Below, one piece after another: positions 9,346 through 17,909 of a stretch of 64,000 bases of DNA; within the stretch, counting starts at the first letter, position 1, and the number at the start of each line of letters is the position of its first letter. The translations under genes and the position numbers were made by a program. Origin of the DNA: Chloroflexota bacterium (lineage in GTDB: Bacteria > Chloroflexota > Anaerolineae > UBA7937 > B3-Chlor); assembly GCA_030603665.1 (NCBI GenBank), contig JAUVXJ010000001.1:402480-466479 (forward strand), given 5' to 3'. Under the pieces are notes generated by a model that was not told the origin of the DNA, searched no databases, and saw only the letters and a list, made by a program, of their open reading frames with translations.

Positions 9346-9425
9346 CCCGGGCTTTGCCGCGCCCCAGTGACCTGCCTCACTCCGGTTCATATCCCTCGGT
9401 CCGACAAGCCCACAGACTGGTGTCC

Positions 9426-9887
9426 GTGAATGCTGCGATTGGTTGGCGCGTGATTCACACCGGCTGCTCGGGGCATGCCTCCAACCTGGCCGGGATCCAG
9501 TGGCTGCAACGCGTTCTTGGGCCTGAGTACTGGGTGCATCGGATCAGGCTGAACCGCGGATTCTTGCATCTCGATGTCGTGTTGAGCCTACCGCGTCCCG
9601 GGCTGGCGATTGTGTGCGGCGACGCTCTTGTGGAGGGCCTGCCCGACTTTCTCGACGGGTGGGATCTGGTAGAGGTGTCGGTAGAAGACACCATACGACT
9701 GGAGTGCAGCGGGCTGGTTCTTGACGACAAGACCTACGTGTGTGCTGCCGAACACGAACGGGTGGCGGAGGCGTTGACCAAGCATGGTCAGGAGGTCGTT
9801 ACGCTGGTGTATGACGTCGTCTACATGTGGGGTGGCTCCTTCCGCTGCTCGCATCACCCGCTGGTACGCCACAGCGAGTTGGACTAG
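9426..9887 (+). pseudogene. C-terminal fragment of an amidinotransferase (pentein-fold) protein
   Basis: From about 9430 to 9887 the frame encodes the C-terminal half of a glycine/inosamine-amidinotransferase-like protein. It includes RGFLHLDVVLSL (catalytic His region), LVLDDKTYVCAAEHERVA, and GGSFRCSHHPLVR with the probable catalytic Cys. The N-terminal half with the Asp/Glu part of the active site is missing; the preceding transporter gene ends at 9345, leaving no room. A GTG at 9426 could start a 154-residue remnant, but no ribosome-binding site is seen. Confidence 0.65.
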
Positions 9888-10043
9888 GAGGTACGCAAAA
9901 CCCTGGAGATGTCGGTGTGGAGATCGTCGAGGCTCCGCACGCCTAGGACCCCAGGTACACCACCGCACTCAACGCGGAACGCATCATCCTCGAAGCTGTG
10001 GCCCGAGGCGGCTACACATCCGATTGTCCCAACTGGGGACTGT

Positions 10044-10107
10044 ACATTCGTACAGGTTCAGAACCGTATGAATGACTGATGTGTTGCGAGGGAATCTTCG
10101 GTATACT
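10044..10107 (+). promoter_or_regulatory. Second copy of the dyad operator/promoter element, upstream of htrA
   Basis: This 40-nt segment (10044-10083) matches 6466-6505 at 34 of 40 positions and keeps the dyad: CATTCGTACAGGTTC against AGAACCGTATGAATG. TGATGTG is again followed 18 nt later by a -10-like hexamer, here TATACT (10102-10107). The inferred transcript would run through the small frame at 10241 into the HtrA gene. Confidence 0.6.
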
Positions 10108-10213
10108 AATGACACAGAGATCTATCCATGGCGTGGCTGCAGACTCCTGGATGCCGAACGATGAGAGGAGAAGTGAAGGCACGCCGCGTGTGTATTGGCA
10201 AGACAGGTGACCC

Positions 10214-10279
10214 GACAATATTGTCATTCTAAGATGCTGCATGCCCAAGAGGATGATCTTCCTACGGACGATCCTCTTG
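10214..10279. other. Palindrome and hairpin in the htrA leader
   Basis: GACAATATTGTC (10214-10225) is a perfect 12-bp palindrome. CAAGAGGATGATC (10246-10258) pairs with GACGATCCTCTTG (10267-10279) at 11 of 13 positions. They lie within the inferred long leader of the HtrA transcript. No T-tract follows, so a terminator is unlikely; an operator and an RNA structure are both possible. Confidence 0.35.
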
Positions 10280-10390
10280 CTCCGGGCGACGTTGATGGCC
10301 GTCGCCAGCGGGGCACCCCAACCTGAGCCAGCACCAACCAGTGCCGGAATCGTGGTTCAGGCTGGACTGGAAACACCTCAGGGCCGATGA
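10241..10390 (+). CDS. Short secreted peptide or N-terminal remnant
   Basis: A 49-codon frame starts MPKRMIFLRTILLLRATLM, a signal-peptide-like opening, and continues with a Pro/Ala-rich stretch and GIVVQAGLE before stopping. The opening of the mature part looks like the start of a larger secreted protein, so this may be the N-terminal relic of a lost gene. The ribosome-binding site is weak. The first third also forms the hairpin noted here. Confidence 0.3.
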   Translation: MPKRMIFLRTILLLRATLMAVASGAPQPEPAPTSAGIVVQAGLETPQGR

Positions 10391-10461
10391 ACTGGCATCC
10401 ACATGGATGCCGAGCCTGAGACTGCTTGGCAGATCAGAACGTGGACGAAGGGGAAAGCGAA

Positions 10462-11610
10462 ATGGAAACTGAAGAGCACAAACGTGGCATTGGTTACGCA
10501 CTCCTCGCGGTGGCAGTGGTAATCGCTCTCTTGTTGGGAACCGGCGGCGGTGTGGTACTCGGTTGGCTGGTGACCGCCCGCAGCCAGACCGCTGCGCCGG
10601 TGGAGCAACCAACTGCTACGCGAGAACCTGTCACCACTACAGAGATCACTCAGGTGACCATCACCGAGGACTCGGCCATCGTGGACGCGGTGGCCGACGT
10701 GAAACCGGCCGTGGTAACCGTGATCAACACCTTGCCCCCTCAGAGAGACATGTTTGGGGAGGTCACAGAGCCCAAGGCTTCTGGGTCGGGAGTGATCATC
10801 AGTGAGGATGGGTACATCGTCACCAATAACCATGTGGTGGAGAACGCGCAGATCCTGGAGGTGATCTACGCCGATGACACGAAGGTTCCAGCCACCCTCA
10901 TCGGCGCTGACTCGTTCTCGGACCTGGCAGTCGTACAGGTCGAAGGCGATGTTCCCGCCGTGGCGCAGCTTGGGGACTCATCAGCGCTGAAGCCAGGTGA
11001 GCCCGCGATCGCGATAGGGAGCCCTCTGGGCGTCTTCAAGGGCACGGTAACCGTCGGTGTGGTCAGCGCCGTGGATCGCCGTATCGAGGTGGCGCAGGGG
11101 TTGTGGATGGAGGGTTTGATCCAGACCGATGCCGCCATCAATCAGGGGAACAGCGGAGGACCTCTGATCAACGCGGCAGGAGAGGTCATAGGGATCAATA
11201 CCATCGTGGTCCGGGGTAGCGGGACCGGCGCTGTGGCGGAAGGATTGGGTTTCTCCATCGCCAGCAACACGGTCAAGGAGGTCAGCCAGCAGATCATCGA
11301 GTACGGAAAGGTTCGACGACCTTACCTGGGCGTGAGGTGGGCCCCCGTCGATCCCACCGTGGCGTCCGCATATGAGCTGCCCGCTGAGTTTGGCGCCTAC
11401 GTACAGGAGGTGGAGCCCGGCACGCCCGCCGAGGATGCCGGTCTGCAACCAGGGGATCTCATCACCGCCATTGATGGTCAGCCGATCGATGCAGAAAACG
11501 GCTTCGTAACCGTGTTGATGCGCTTCGATCCGGGCGAGGAGGTAGACCTGACAATCGTTCGAGATGGCACGGAGATGACCGTTACGGTGACTCTGGACAC
11601 GCGAGACTGA
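10462..11610 (+). CDS. HtrA/DegP-type serine protease with one PDZ domain
   Basis: A 382-residue membrane-anchored protease. The ATG at 10462 is preceded by AAGGGG at good spacing; an upstream in-frame TTG at 10426 is less likely. A single transmembrane helix spans residues 11-38, followed by a Thr/Pro-rich linker. The trypsin-like domain has the triad His124 (NNHVVENA), Asp154 (DSFSDLAVV) and Ser231 (GNSGGPL). One PDZ domain fills about residues 290-380 (GTPAEDAGLQPGDLI). It degrades or refolds misfolded envelope proteins. It shares the 40-nt regulatory element with the upstream universal stress gene, which fits a stress role. Confidence 0.93.
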   Translation: METEEHKRGIGYALLAVAVVIALLLGTGGGVVLGWLVTARSQTAAPVEQPTATREPVTTTEITQVTITEDSAIVDAVADVKPAVVTVINTLPPQRDMFGEVTEPKASGSGVIISEDGYIVTNNHVVENAQILEVIYADDTKVPATLIGADSFSDLAVVQVEGDVPAVAQLGDSSALKPGEPAIAIGSPLGVFKGTVTVGVVSAVDRRIEVAQGLWMEGLIQTDAAINQGNSGGPLINAAGEVIGINTIVVRGSGTGAVAEGLGFSIASNTVKEVSQQIIEYGKVRRPYLGVRWAPVDPTVASAYELPAEFGAYVQEVEPGTPAEDAGLQPGDLITAIDGQPIDAENGFVTVLMRFDPGEEVDLTIVRDGTEMTVTVTLDTRD

Positions 11611-11684
11611 GTGAATTGGTGCCGTAGATGCTGACGCCCAGATGCTGGCGGAGCTGATCCGGGAGGAAACGTAGGAGAACGGGA

Positions 11685-13922
11685 ATGAAAGAGCAACTCT
11701 GTCTCTTGATGACGGTGATCGTGTCTGGCGCCCTCGTCTTGACGGCTTGCAGCACGGTTCCAGCGGCGGTGGAAAAGACCGTGTTTGTCGGGCCCACCCT
11801 GGTAGACTGCGAGGGTGCCGGTCCGCAGCAATGCTTGCTCGTCAAAGAGAGCCCGGATGATGAGTACACACTCTTCTACGACCATATCGAGGGTTTCGAC
11901 CATGAAGAGGGGTACGAGCACGAACTGCGCATCCGGGAAGAGAAGGTCCAGGATACACCAGCCGACGCCTCCGCCATCAAGTGGACGCTGGTCGAGGTTG
12001 TAAGCAAGACGAGAGCGGCTACGCCCCTTGAGAGCACGCCGTGGTCTTTGGTTGCATACGTCAACAAGGAGGGTGAGCTGGTCGGTGTGTTGCCTGATAC
12101 TGAGATCACAGTGACCTTCGAGTCTGGAGAGGTCAGGGGCAGCGCCGGATGTAACAGCTATTTCGGACCCTACGAAATCGATGGCAATCAGATGACGATT
12201 GGCCTGCTGGGGGCAACCCAGATGCTGTGCCCGGAACCGATCATGGAGCAGGAAGGCGCATACTTGGCCGCGTTGCACAGTGCCGCAGCCTACACGATCG
12301 AGGGCGACAAACTGGAGATCGCCGGCTCCTCAGGCGAGACCATCCTGGTGTTCGGAGTCCTTGAGCCGATGCCCTTGACGGGTACCACCTGGCAGATGAT
12401 GCGGTACAACAACGGCCGGGAGGCGATGGTGTCGTCTCTACTCGGGACCGAGATCACTGCCGTATTCGGTGAGGATGGGAACCTTACGGGTTCTGCGGGC
12501 TGCAACAACTACACCGCCTCGTATGAGATCAATGACGACAGGCTCACCGTGGGCCCAGCGGCCACGACCCGCATGATGTGCGCCCAGCCAGAAGGCATCA
12601 TGGAGCAGGAAGCCGCCTATCTGGCAGCTCTGGAGTCGGCGGCGAGCTACACTATCGAGGGGGTTCGGCTGGAGCTGCTGGACGCGGAGGGTGGGCGCTC
12701 CGTCTCGTACGTTGTCGCGCCTGAGAAGGGCCCCGGCCTGGCGGAGGATACCCTCAAGAACGCCGAATACCTCGGGATCTATGAGGAGACTGTTCAACTG
12801 ACCGATGGGCGATACGAGGGCAAACCGTTTGTGGAAGGCGGAGCTTCACGACCCACTGTCACCTTCATAGACCCTTACGCCTTTGGCGACCTGGACGGCG
12901 ATGGCGTAGAGGACGCCGCGGCACTGTTGGCGGAGAACTCTGGCGGCAGCGGCACCTTCATCTACTTGGCCGCCGTGCTCAACCGGAACGGCACCCCCCA
13001 GAACATGGCCACGACCCCCCTGGGCGATCGGGTTCAGGTCAACTCCCTGTCCATTGAAGAGAAAGAAATCGTCGTGGACATGATCACCCACGGCCCAGAT
13101 GATCCCATGTGTTGCCCCACGCAGCAGATCGTGCAGACCTACGAGCTGCGCGATGGAGAGCTGGTGCAGACCTCCGAGGAGGTGATCAGTGCGGCGTCGG
13201 GGCCTGAGATCGTCGGTGTGGTCTGGAAGTGGGTCAAGTTCCTGGGCGGGGATGACACTACGCTCATCGCTGATGCCCCTGACAAGTATACCCTGGAGTT
13301 GCTGCCAGATGGCCAGGTACGCATCCAGGCGGACTGCAACATGGCGAGTGGTACCTACACCCTGGATCCCACGGGCGGTCTGACACTGGAGTTGGGGCCG
13401 ACGACGTTGGCTGAGTGCGAACCGGGCTCCCTGTACGACAAGTATCTGGAGATGCTGGGTTGGGTACGCACGTACGTCATGGAGGGCGACCAACTGGTGC
13501 TGAACATGATGGCCGACGGCGGGGACTTGTTCTTCGACAAAGAGACACCTCCCGCAGCTGCCGGTCCGGAGATGGTGGGCGTGGTTTGGGAGTGGGTCAC
13601 GTTCCTGGGTGGAGACGGCACCACGATCATCGTTGAGGAGCCGGAGAAGTACACACTGGAGTTGCTGACAGACGGCCAGGCACGCGTCCAGGCCGACTGC
13701 AACATGGTGAGCGGCAGCTACACCATGGATGGCGCCGGCGGTCTCACAATCGAGTTGGGGCCGACGACGTTGGCCGAGTGCGAACCCGGGTCTCTGTATG
13801 ACCAGTACCTAGAGAACCTCGGGTGGGTGCGGACTTATGTCGCCGAGGGCGACCAACTAGTGCTGAACATGATGGCCGATGGCGGTGACCTGTTCTTCGA
13901 TAATGCAGGCCCGGCCTCTTGA
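11685..13922 (+). CDS. Lipoprotein with a DUF4377-like domain and four META-type domains
   Basis: A 745-residue lipoprotein. A signal peptide ends at the lipobox LTAC (Cys22). Residues about 45-110 resemble DUF4377 (YDHIEGFDHEEGYEHELRI). Two classical META/HslJ-like domains follow (about 112-222 and 224-335, each with a GSAGCN-Y core and a later M-(L/M)-C strand). Next is a different central domain (about 345-500), then two more divergent META-like domains (about 505-620 and 625-740) that are near-copies of each other (QADCNM..SG.YT, ELGPTTLAECEPGSLYD). META domains occur in stress-related outer envelope proteins such as HslJ. The gene lies 74 nt after htrA and has its own AGGAG site, suggesting a shared envelope-stress operon. 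Confidence 0.8.
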   Translation: MKEQLCLLMTVIVSGALVLTACSTVPAAVEKTVFVGPTLVDCEGAGPQQCLLVKESPDDEYTLFYDHIEGFDHEEGYEHELRIREEKVQDTPADASAIKWTLVEVVSKTRAATPLESTPWSLVAYVNKEGELVGVLPDTEITVTFESGEVRGSAGCNSYFGPYEIDGNQMTIGLLGATQMLCPEPIMEQEGAYLAALHSAAAYTIEGDKLEIAGSSGETILVFGVLEPMPLTGTTWQMMRYNNGREAMVSSLLGTEITAVFGEDGNLTGSAGCNNYTASYEINDDRLTVGPAATTRMMCAQPEGIMEQEAAYLAALESAASYTIEGVRLELLDAEGGRSVSYVVAPEKGPGLAEDTLKNAEYLGIYEETVQLTDGRYEGKPFVEGGASRPTVTFIDPYAFGDLDGDGVEDAAALLAENSGGSGTFIYLAAVLNRNGTPQNMATTPLGDRVQVNSLSIEEKEIVVDMITHGPDDPMCCPTQQIVQTYELRDGELVQTSEEVISAASGPEIVGVVWKWVKFLGGDDTTLIADAPDKYTLELLPDGQVRIQADCNMASGTYTLDPTGGLTLELGPTTLAECEPGSLYDKYLEMLGWVRTYVMEGDQLVLNMMADGGDLFFDKETPPAAAGPEMVGVVWEWVTFLGGDGTTIIVEEPEKYTLELLTDGQARVQADCNMVSGSYTMDGAGGLTIELGPTTLAECEPGSLYDQYLENLGWVRTYVAEGDQLVLNMMADGGDLFFDNAGPAS

Positions 13923-13983
13923 TCCTTTCGATATTGGCATCGCAGTAATCTCAAGAATGAGGAAGACAGGGAGGAATCTGTAA

Positions 13984-15318
13984 ATGGACTTCTGGAGTGA
14001 AAGCTCAACCGCAACGAAGGTCGTGATTGTCCTGGTGGCTCTGGTCTTGGTGGCGGCGTGCTTCTTGGGGAGCATTGCTGTCTGGTCCCTCGTGTTGTCT
14101 CCACAGGCCGGGCCCACCCCTCCGCCGGCAGCAGACGAGTCATGGTCGCGGGTGCAGGCAGCGGGCAAGATCCGCGTTGGCACATCGGCGGACTACCCAC
14201 CCTTCGAGTACTACACCGGGGAGTTTGAGATAGACGGTTTCGATGTTGCGCTGATGCGTGAGATCGGCCAGCGCCTGGGCGTCGAGGTGGAGTTTGGCGA
14301 TTTCGCCTTCGACGGCTTGGGCGGTGCCCTGGAACTGGACCAGATCGACGCGGCGATAGCGGCCATATCGGTCACGCCAGATCGGGAAGCCTTGGTCGAC
14401 TTCTCCCACATCTACTTCGTCAGCGAGGACGCCATCCTGGCCCACCAGGATTCGACGATCACCTCCATCGGTTCCGTGGACGAGATAGTGGGTCGCCCCG
14501 TTGGAGTGCAGAGCGGCAGTGTACATGAAAGCTGGCTGCAGACCAATCTGATTGATACGGGGAAGATGCCTTCAACAGATCTCTTATCCTTCGTGAAGCC
14601 CGAGGAGGCGGTCGCAGAGCTTAGGGCCGACCGGCTCAGCCTGGTGGTCATGGACGCGTTGCCGGCCCAGGCGTTCGTCGCCGAAGGAGGCGTCAAGGTC
14701 GTTGGGCAGGGCCTGAATCAGCAGCGTTACGGCATCGCGATGAGAAAAGGTGCGGGTGCGCTGAAGGCCGAGATCGACCGCGCTCTGACAGAACTGAACA
14801 ACGAGGGCAGGGTCGCCCAATTGGCTGAAAGCTATCTTGGGATGCCCGCTGCTCAACTGCCGCCCGCACCCACAGCAACACCAGTGGTAGCCGGGACGGC
14901 GGTTCCACCGCCTGCGTGCGTCGATGGCATGGCACTGGTAGAGCACCTGAGCCACGACGACAAGGGGATGCTGGCTCCTCCCCAGATACCGCCAGGAGAG
15001 GCATTCACGAAAGGCTGGCGGGTGCTAAACACCGGTACGTGCACATGGAACAGCTCCTACCGTCTGGTGTACGCCCATGGCAATACCTCGGAAGCCCACA
15101 TGGAAGGGGCACCGGTGCCCATCACCCGTGACGTGTCATCCAACGACAACTACGATCTTCACGTCGATCTCGTCGCGCCTCTCACGCCCGGAGTACACCG
15201 AGGATTCTGGCAGATGGAGAACGCAGAAGGCGTAGCCTTCGGTGAGATGTTCTGGGTAGGCATCGAGGTGCCCGCCAGCAGCGCTGAGCTACTTTCTGCG
15301 CGCAGTTCTGCAGGATGA
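13984..15318 (+). CDS. Family 3 solute-binding protein fused to an NBR1-type Ig domain
   Basis: A 444-residue membrane-anchored protein. One transmembrane helix (about residues 12-38) is followed by a periplasmic-binding-protein family 3 domain for amino acids or similar small ligands (about 55-290). It has the usual IRVGTSADYPPFEY opening, the FDVALMREIGQRLGVEVEF segment and the GRPVGVQSGS hinge. After a Pro-rich linker, residues about 310-435 form an NBR1-like four-tryptophan Ig domain (GWRVLNTGTCTWN, HRGFWQMENAEGVAFGEMFWVGIEV). No permease or ATPase lies beside it, so it may sense rather than transport. AGGGAGG precedes the ATG. Confidence 0.85.
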   Translation: MDFWSESSTATKVVIVLVALVLVAACFLGSIAVWSLVLSPQAGPTPPPAADESWSRVQAAGKIRVGTSADYPPFEYYTGEFEIDGFDVALMREIGQRLGVEVEFGDFAFDGLGGALELDQIDAAIAAISVTPDREALVDFSHIYFVSEDAILAHQDSTITSIGSVDEIVGRPVGVQSGSVHESWLQTNLIDTGKMPSTDLLSFVKPEEAVAELRADRLSLVVMDALPAQAFVAEGGVKVVGQGLNQQRYGIAMRKGAGALKAEIDRALTELNNEGRVAQLAESYLGMPAAQLPPAPTATPVVAGTAVPPPACVDGMALVEHLSHDDKGMLAPPQIPPGEAFTKGWRVLNTGTCTWNSSYRLVYAHGNTSEAHMEGAPVPITRDVSSNDNYDLHVDLVAPLTPGVHRGFWQMENAEGVAFGEMFWVGIEVPASSAELLSARSSAG

Positions 15319-15383
15319 CAAAGTGGAGATCAGAGAGATCAGGATAGACGTGGAGTAAGTGGGTGGCGGTCAGGGAGGCGCAG

Positions 15384-16622
15384 ATGACAACAACGCTTGA
15401 AGTGCCCCAGTTGCCTTGGCACGGGGCGAGGCCGCTCGAGCTGTCCTTGCCCGACGAGTGGCAGGTTGATGTGTGCAACATGGCTGGCTATGACCGGCCC
15501 GCGATGACCGACGATCAGATCCGGGCCGCGATAGCGACCCCCATAGGCACACCGCCCATCCGTGAGTTGGTCAGGGGGAAGAAGGAAGTCGTCATCCTTT
15601 TCGACGATCTGGCTCGCCCGACCAGGGCGGCCAAGATCGTACCGTTTGTGCTGGAGGAGATGGCGTTGGCCGGCATCCCCGACGACAGGATCCGATTCAT
15701 GGCGGCTATCGGCGGCCACGGCCCGATGAACAGGGTGGACCTGGTGAAGAAACTGGGGGAGGCGGTTGTGTCCCGATTCCCCGTCTACAATCACAACATC
15801 TATGAGAACTGTACCTATGTGGGCACTACGAGTCGCGGCACGGAAGTCTCTGTCAATGCTGAGGTCATGCATTGCGACTTCAAGATCGCCATCAATGTTA
15901 CCTGTCCCCATCACCGGGTCGGGTTCAGCGGCGGGGCCAAGATGATCGTCCCCGGCGTAGCCTCCATAGGCACCATCATTGCTAACCACTCGTTGGAAAC
16001 ACGCGCACTGGGGTTTGGCGCAGATGGGGGTGCAACCAGTGACAATCCCACATATAGCGACATGGAAGAGGCGGCAACCCTCGCCAAGTTGGACGTCGCT
16101 ATTGAGTGCATCGTGAACCAGTGGGGTGATACAGTCGCCCTGTTTGCCGGGGCCTTGAAGCCAACCCATGAGGCCAGCGTTCGAGAGGCAAGGAGTCACT
16201 ATGTCACCCCCAGGGCAGAGGACAAAGACATCGCTGTCGCCAACACCTATGCCAAGGCGGATGAGTGGCCATCAGCCCTGCAAGTAGCCGGATCAGTCAA
16301 AGATAGCGGCGGTGACTTCGTCCTCATCGCCAATGCGCCTGATGGGCTGGTCGTGCATTACCTGGCACTAGCCTGGGGAACAACCATTGGGGGGAGGCTT
16401 TGGAGAATGGGAGGGGGGCGACGAGCCATTCCCGAGCACCTAGATCGTTTCATAGTCTACAGCGAGTACCCTGTCGCCGCTGATATGCTGTTCTTCGATG
16501 ATTCCCCCAGACTTGCGCTGATGACCAGGTGGGACGACGTCGTGGAGGCGCTACAGGAGGCGCACGGGGATGGGGCGGCGGTCGCTGTTTATCCCAGCAC
16601 CGACATTGCTTACTTTGGGTGA
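15384..16622 (+). CDS. LarA-like nickel-dependent 2-hydroxyacid racemase/epimerase
   Basis: A 412-residue cytoplasmic enzyme of the LarA (DUF2088) family, which uses a nickel-pincer nucleotide cofactor to racemise lactate or other 2-hydroxyacids. Seen in the sequence are FDDLARPTR (residues 73-81), GGHGP with His112, CPHHR with His176/177, and the cofactor-linking FSGGAKMIVPG with Lys186. The ATG at 15384 is preceded by GGGAGG; the upstream GTG at 15363 is less likely. None of the cofactor-synthesis genes larB, larC or larE is in the window. The substrate is not determined by sequence. Confidence 0.85.
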   Translation: MTTTLEVPQLPWHGARPLELSLPDEWQVDVCNMAGYDRPAMTDDQIRAAIATPIGTPPIRELVRGKKEVVILFDDLARPTRAAKIVPFVLEEMALAGIPDDRIRFMAAIGGHGPMNRVDLVKKLGEAVVSRFPVYNHNIYENCTYVGTTSRGTEVSVNAEVMHCDFKIAINVTCPHHRVGFSGGAKMIVPGVASIGTIIANHSLETRALGFGADGGATSDNPTYSDMEEAATLAKLDVAIECIVNQWGDTVALFAGALKPTHEASVREARSHYVTPRAEDKDIAVANTYAKADEWPSALQVAGSVKDSGGDFVLIANAPDGLVVHYLALAWGTTIGGRLWRMGGGRRAIPEHLDRFIVYSEYPVAADMLFFDDSPRLALMTRWDDVVEALQEAHGDGAAVAVYPSTDIAYFG

Positions 16623-16660
16623 CCTCTGGTCAAGCCGGCTGAGCCCAGCGCTTCAGAGCA

Positions 16661-16858
16661 GCGTATGGTTCAACGAATCCTCTGTACATCCAGTACATTC
16701 GATTTCTGACGCGGCTAGCCGCCGGGGATCTGGGCACATCCATTCGTTTCGTCCGCCCTGCACGGGAATTGGTGCTCGACCGTCTGCCGGCCACCGTGCA
16801 AGTGGCCCTGGTCTCGGTGGTCTTAGCTATCTTCCTGTCCGGCCCGGTCGGGACAGAT
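16661..16858 (+). pseudogene. Relic of a DppB/OppB-type permease gene
   Basis: In one + strand frame the stretch encodes NPLYIQYIRFLTRLAAGDLG, then TSIRFVRPARELVLDRLPAT and VQVALVSVVLAIFLSGPVGT. This is the first periplasmic-to-second-helix part of a DppB-like peptide permease (compare the family pattern P-L-Y-x-Q-Y, G-D-L-G-x-S, R-L-P-A-T). Neither the first helix nor anything beyond the second is present. It is a short relic between larA and the racemase gene, and the only thing recognised in this gap. Confidence 0.7.
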
Positions 16859-16937
16859 ACACCTTTTCCACGTAGGGCGAGGTCATCGCCCGGAGCAACG
16901 CGCTGTACCCGACGTCGAACCGCACTTCTGCTCCGAC

Positions 16938-17908
16938 CTACAGGCCCAGGCCACTGACGTCCAGAATCAGATGATCGCTGCTTGCCCCCAGGACATCCGC
17001 CTCTATCCTAGGCTCGATTGCCGACCCGTCGACGCCCTGCCTTCCGAGGGCGGGGATCGCCCTTTGCATATTTCCTTTCCCCTCGAATACGGGAACGCGA
17101 CCAAACGCATCCTGGGCAATCTCGCCGTAGGGCTGCGAGAGCTTTGTCTTGAGTTCGATCACCTCAGCGACCAGCGTGAAGGCGTCCGGATACAGACCGG
17201 GAATCCGCTCTCGGGTTAACGTGTCGCAACCCAACAATAGCGCCTCTCCGATGCGCAAGTGGTTGACAAGGCCGACGTCCGGCGTTGAAACGAACCACTG
17301 GTAGTTTGCCGAGTTCCCCCCGGAGACGAGCTCAAAGTTGATGCCATACCGCTGTTGAAGGTGTCCAGCCATCGCGGACAACTCTTGCATACTTGCCTCG
17401 GTTGGCCTGACGCCCCCGAAACAGGCCAGGTTCGTTCCTACCCCTATCAGTTTGACGCCTCGCAGCCCCATCACTTCCGCCACCATCGGCTCGACGTCGG
17501 AGGGCAATATGCCTTCCCGCAGGTCGCCCAGTTCGATCATCAGAAGAACTTGATGGATCTTGTCGCGTTTGGACGCGTGCCTGGCAAGAAGTCGGATAAC
17601 GGAGATTTCGGTATTGAGGCTCAGGTCGGCAAACTCGACCACTCGCTCGACCTCGCTGGGCATAGGGGAGCGTATGAGGATGAATTGCGCGTCTAACCCG
17701 GCCTCTCGCATGTTTTGGATATTGGCAATGCGTGAATCACCAAAGGAGCGAATACCACTGTTGAGCAAAGCGCTCGCAATCCTGGGGGAGCCACAGACCC
17801 CTTTGTGACAGCGGTGACGCAGACCCCCTTGGAGCCGTATAACGCCGTCAGTTTGCGGGCATTATGCGCCAGTTTGTCAAGTTCTATCTCTATCCGCGGT
17901 GCTGGCAT
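16938..17908 (-). pseudogene. Alanine/ornithine racemase-like PLP enzyme, frameshifted
   Basis: Two overlapping frames make up one fold-type III racemase. The N-terminal part (17908 down to about 17790) has IELDKLAHNARKL and the PLP lysine in VTAVTKG (Lys36). The rest (from about 17785 to 16938) continues with PRIASALLNSGIRSFGDSR, GVGTNLACFGG and ELVSGGNSANY, which match the alanine racemase family 2/ornithine racemase group. The frames switch within the G5 run at 17784-17788, so a one-base indel there would restore about 323 residues. It starts one nucleotide after the ligase stop (TGAGATG). It could be a true pseudogene or a homopolymer sequencing error. Confidence 0.75.
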
Positions 17909-17909
17909 C

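Noticed and set aside
8904..9425. A long + strand frame inside the SLC13 gene running into the amidinotransferase fragment
   Set aside because: Only the part after about 9430 matches a protein family; the upstream part is out of frame with the transporter and has no coding character.
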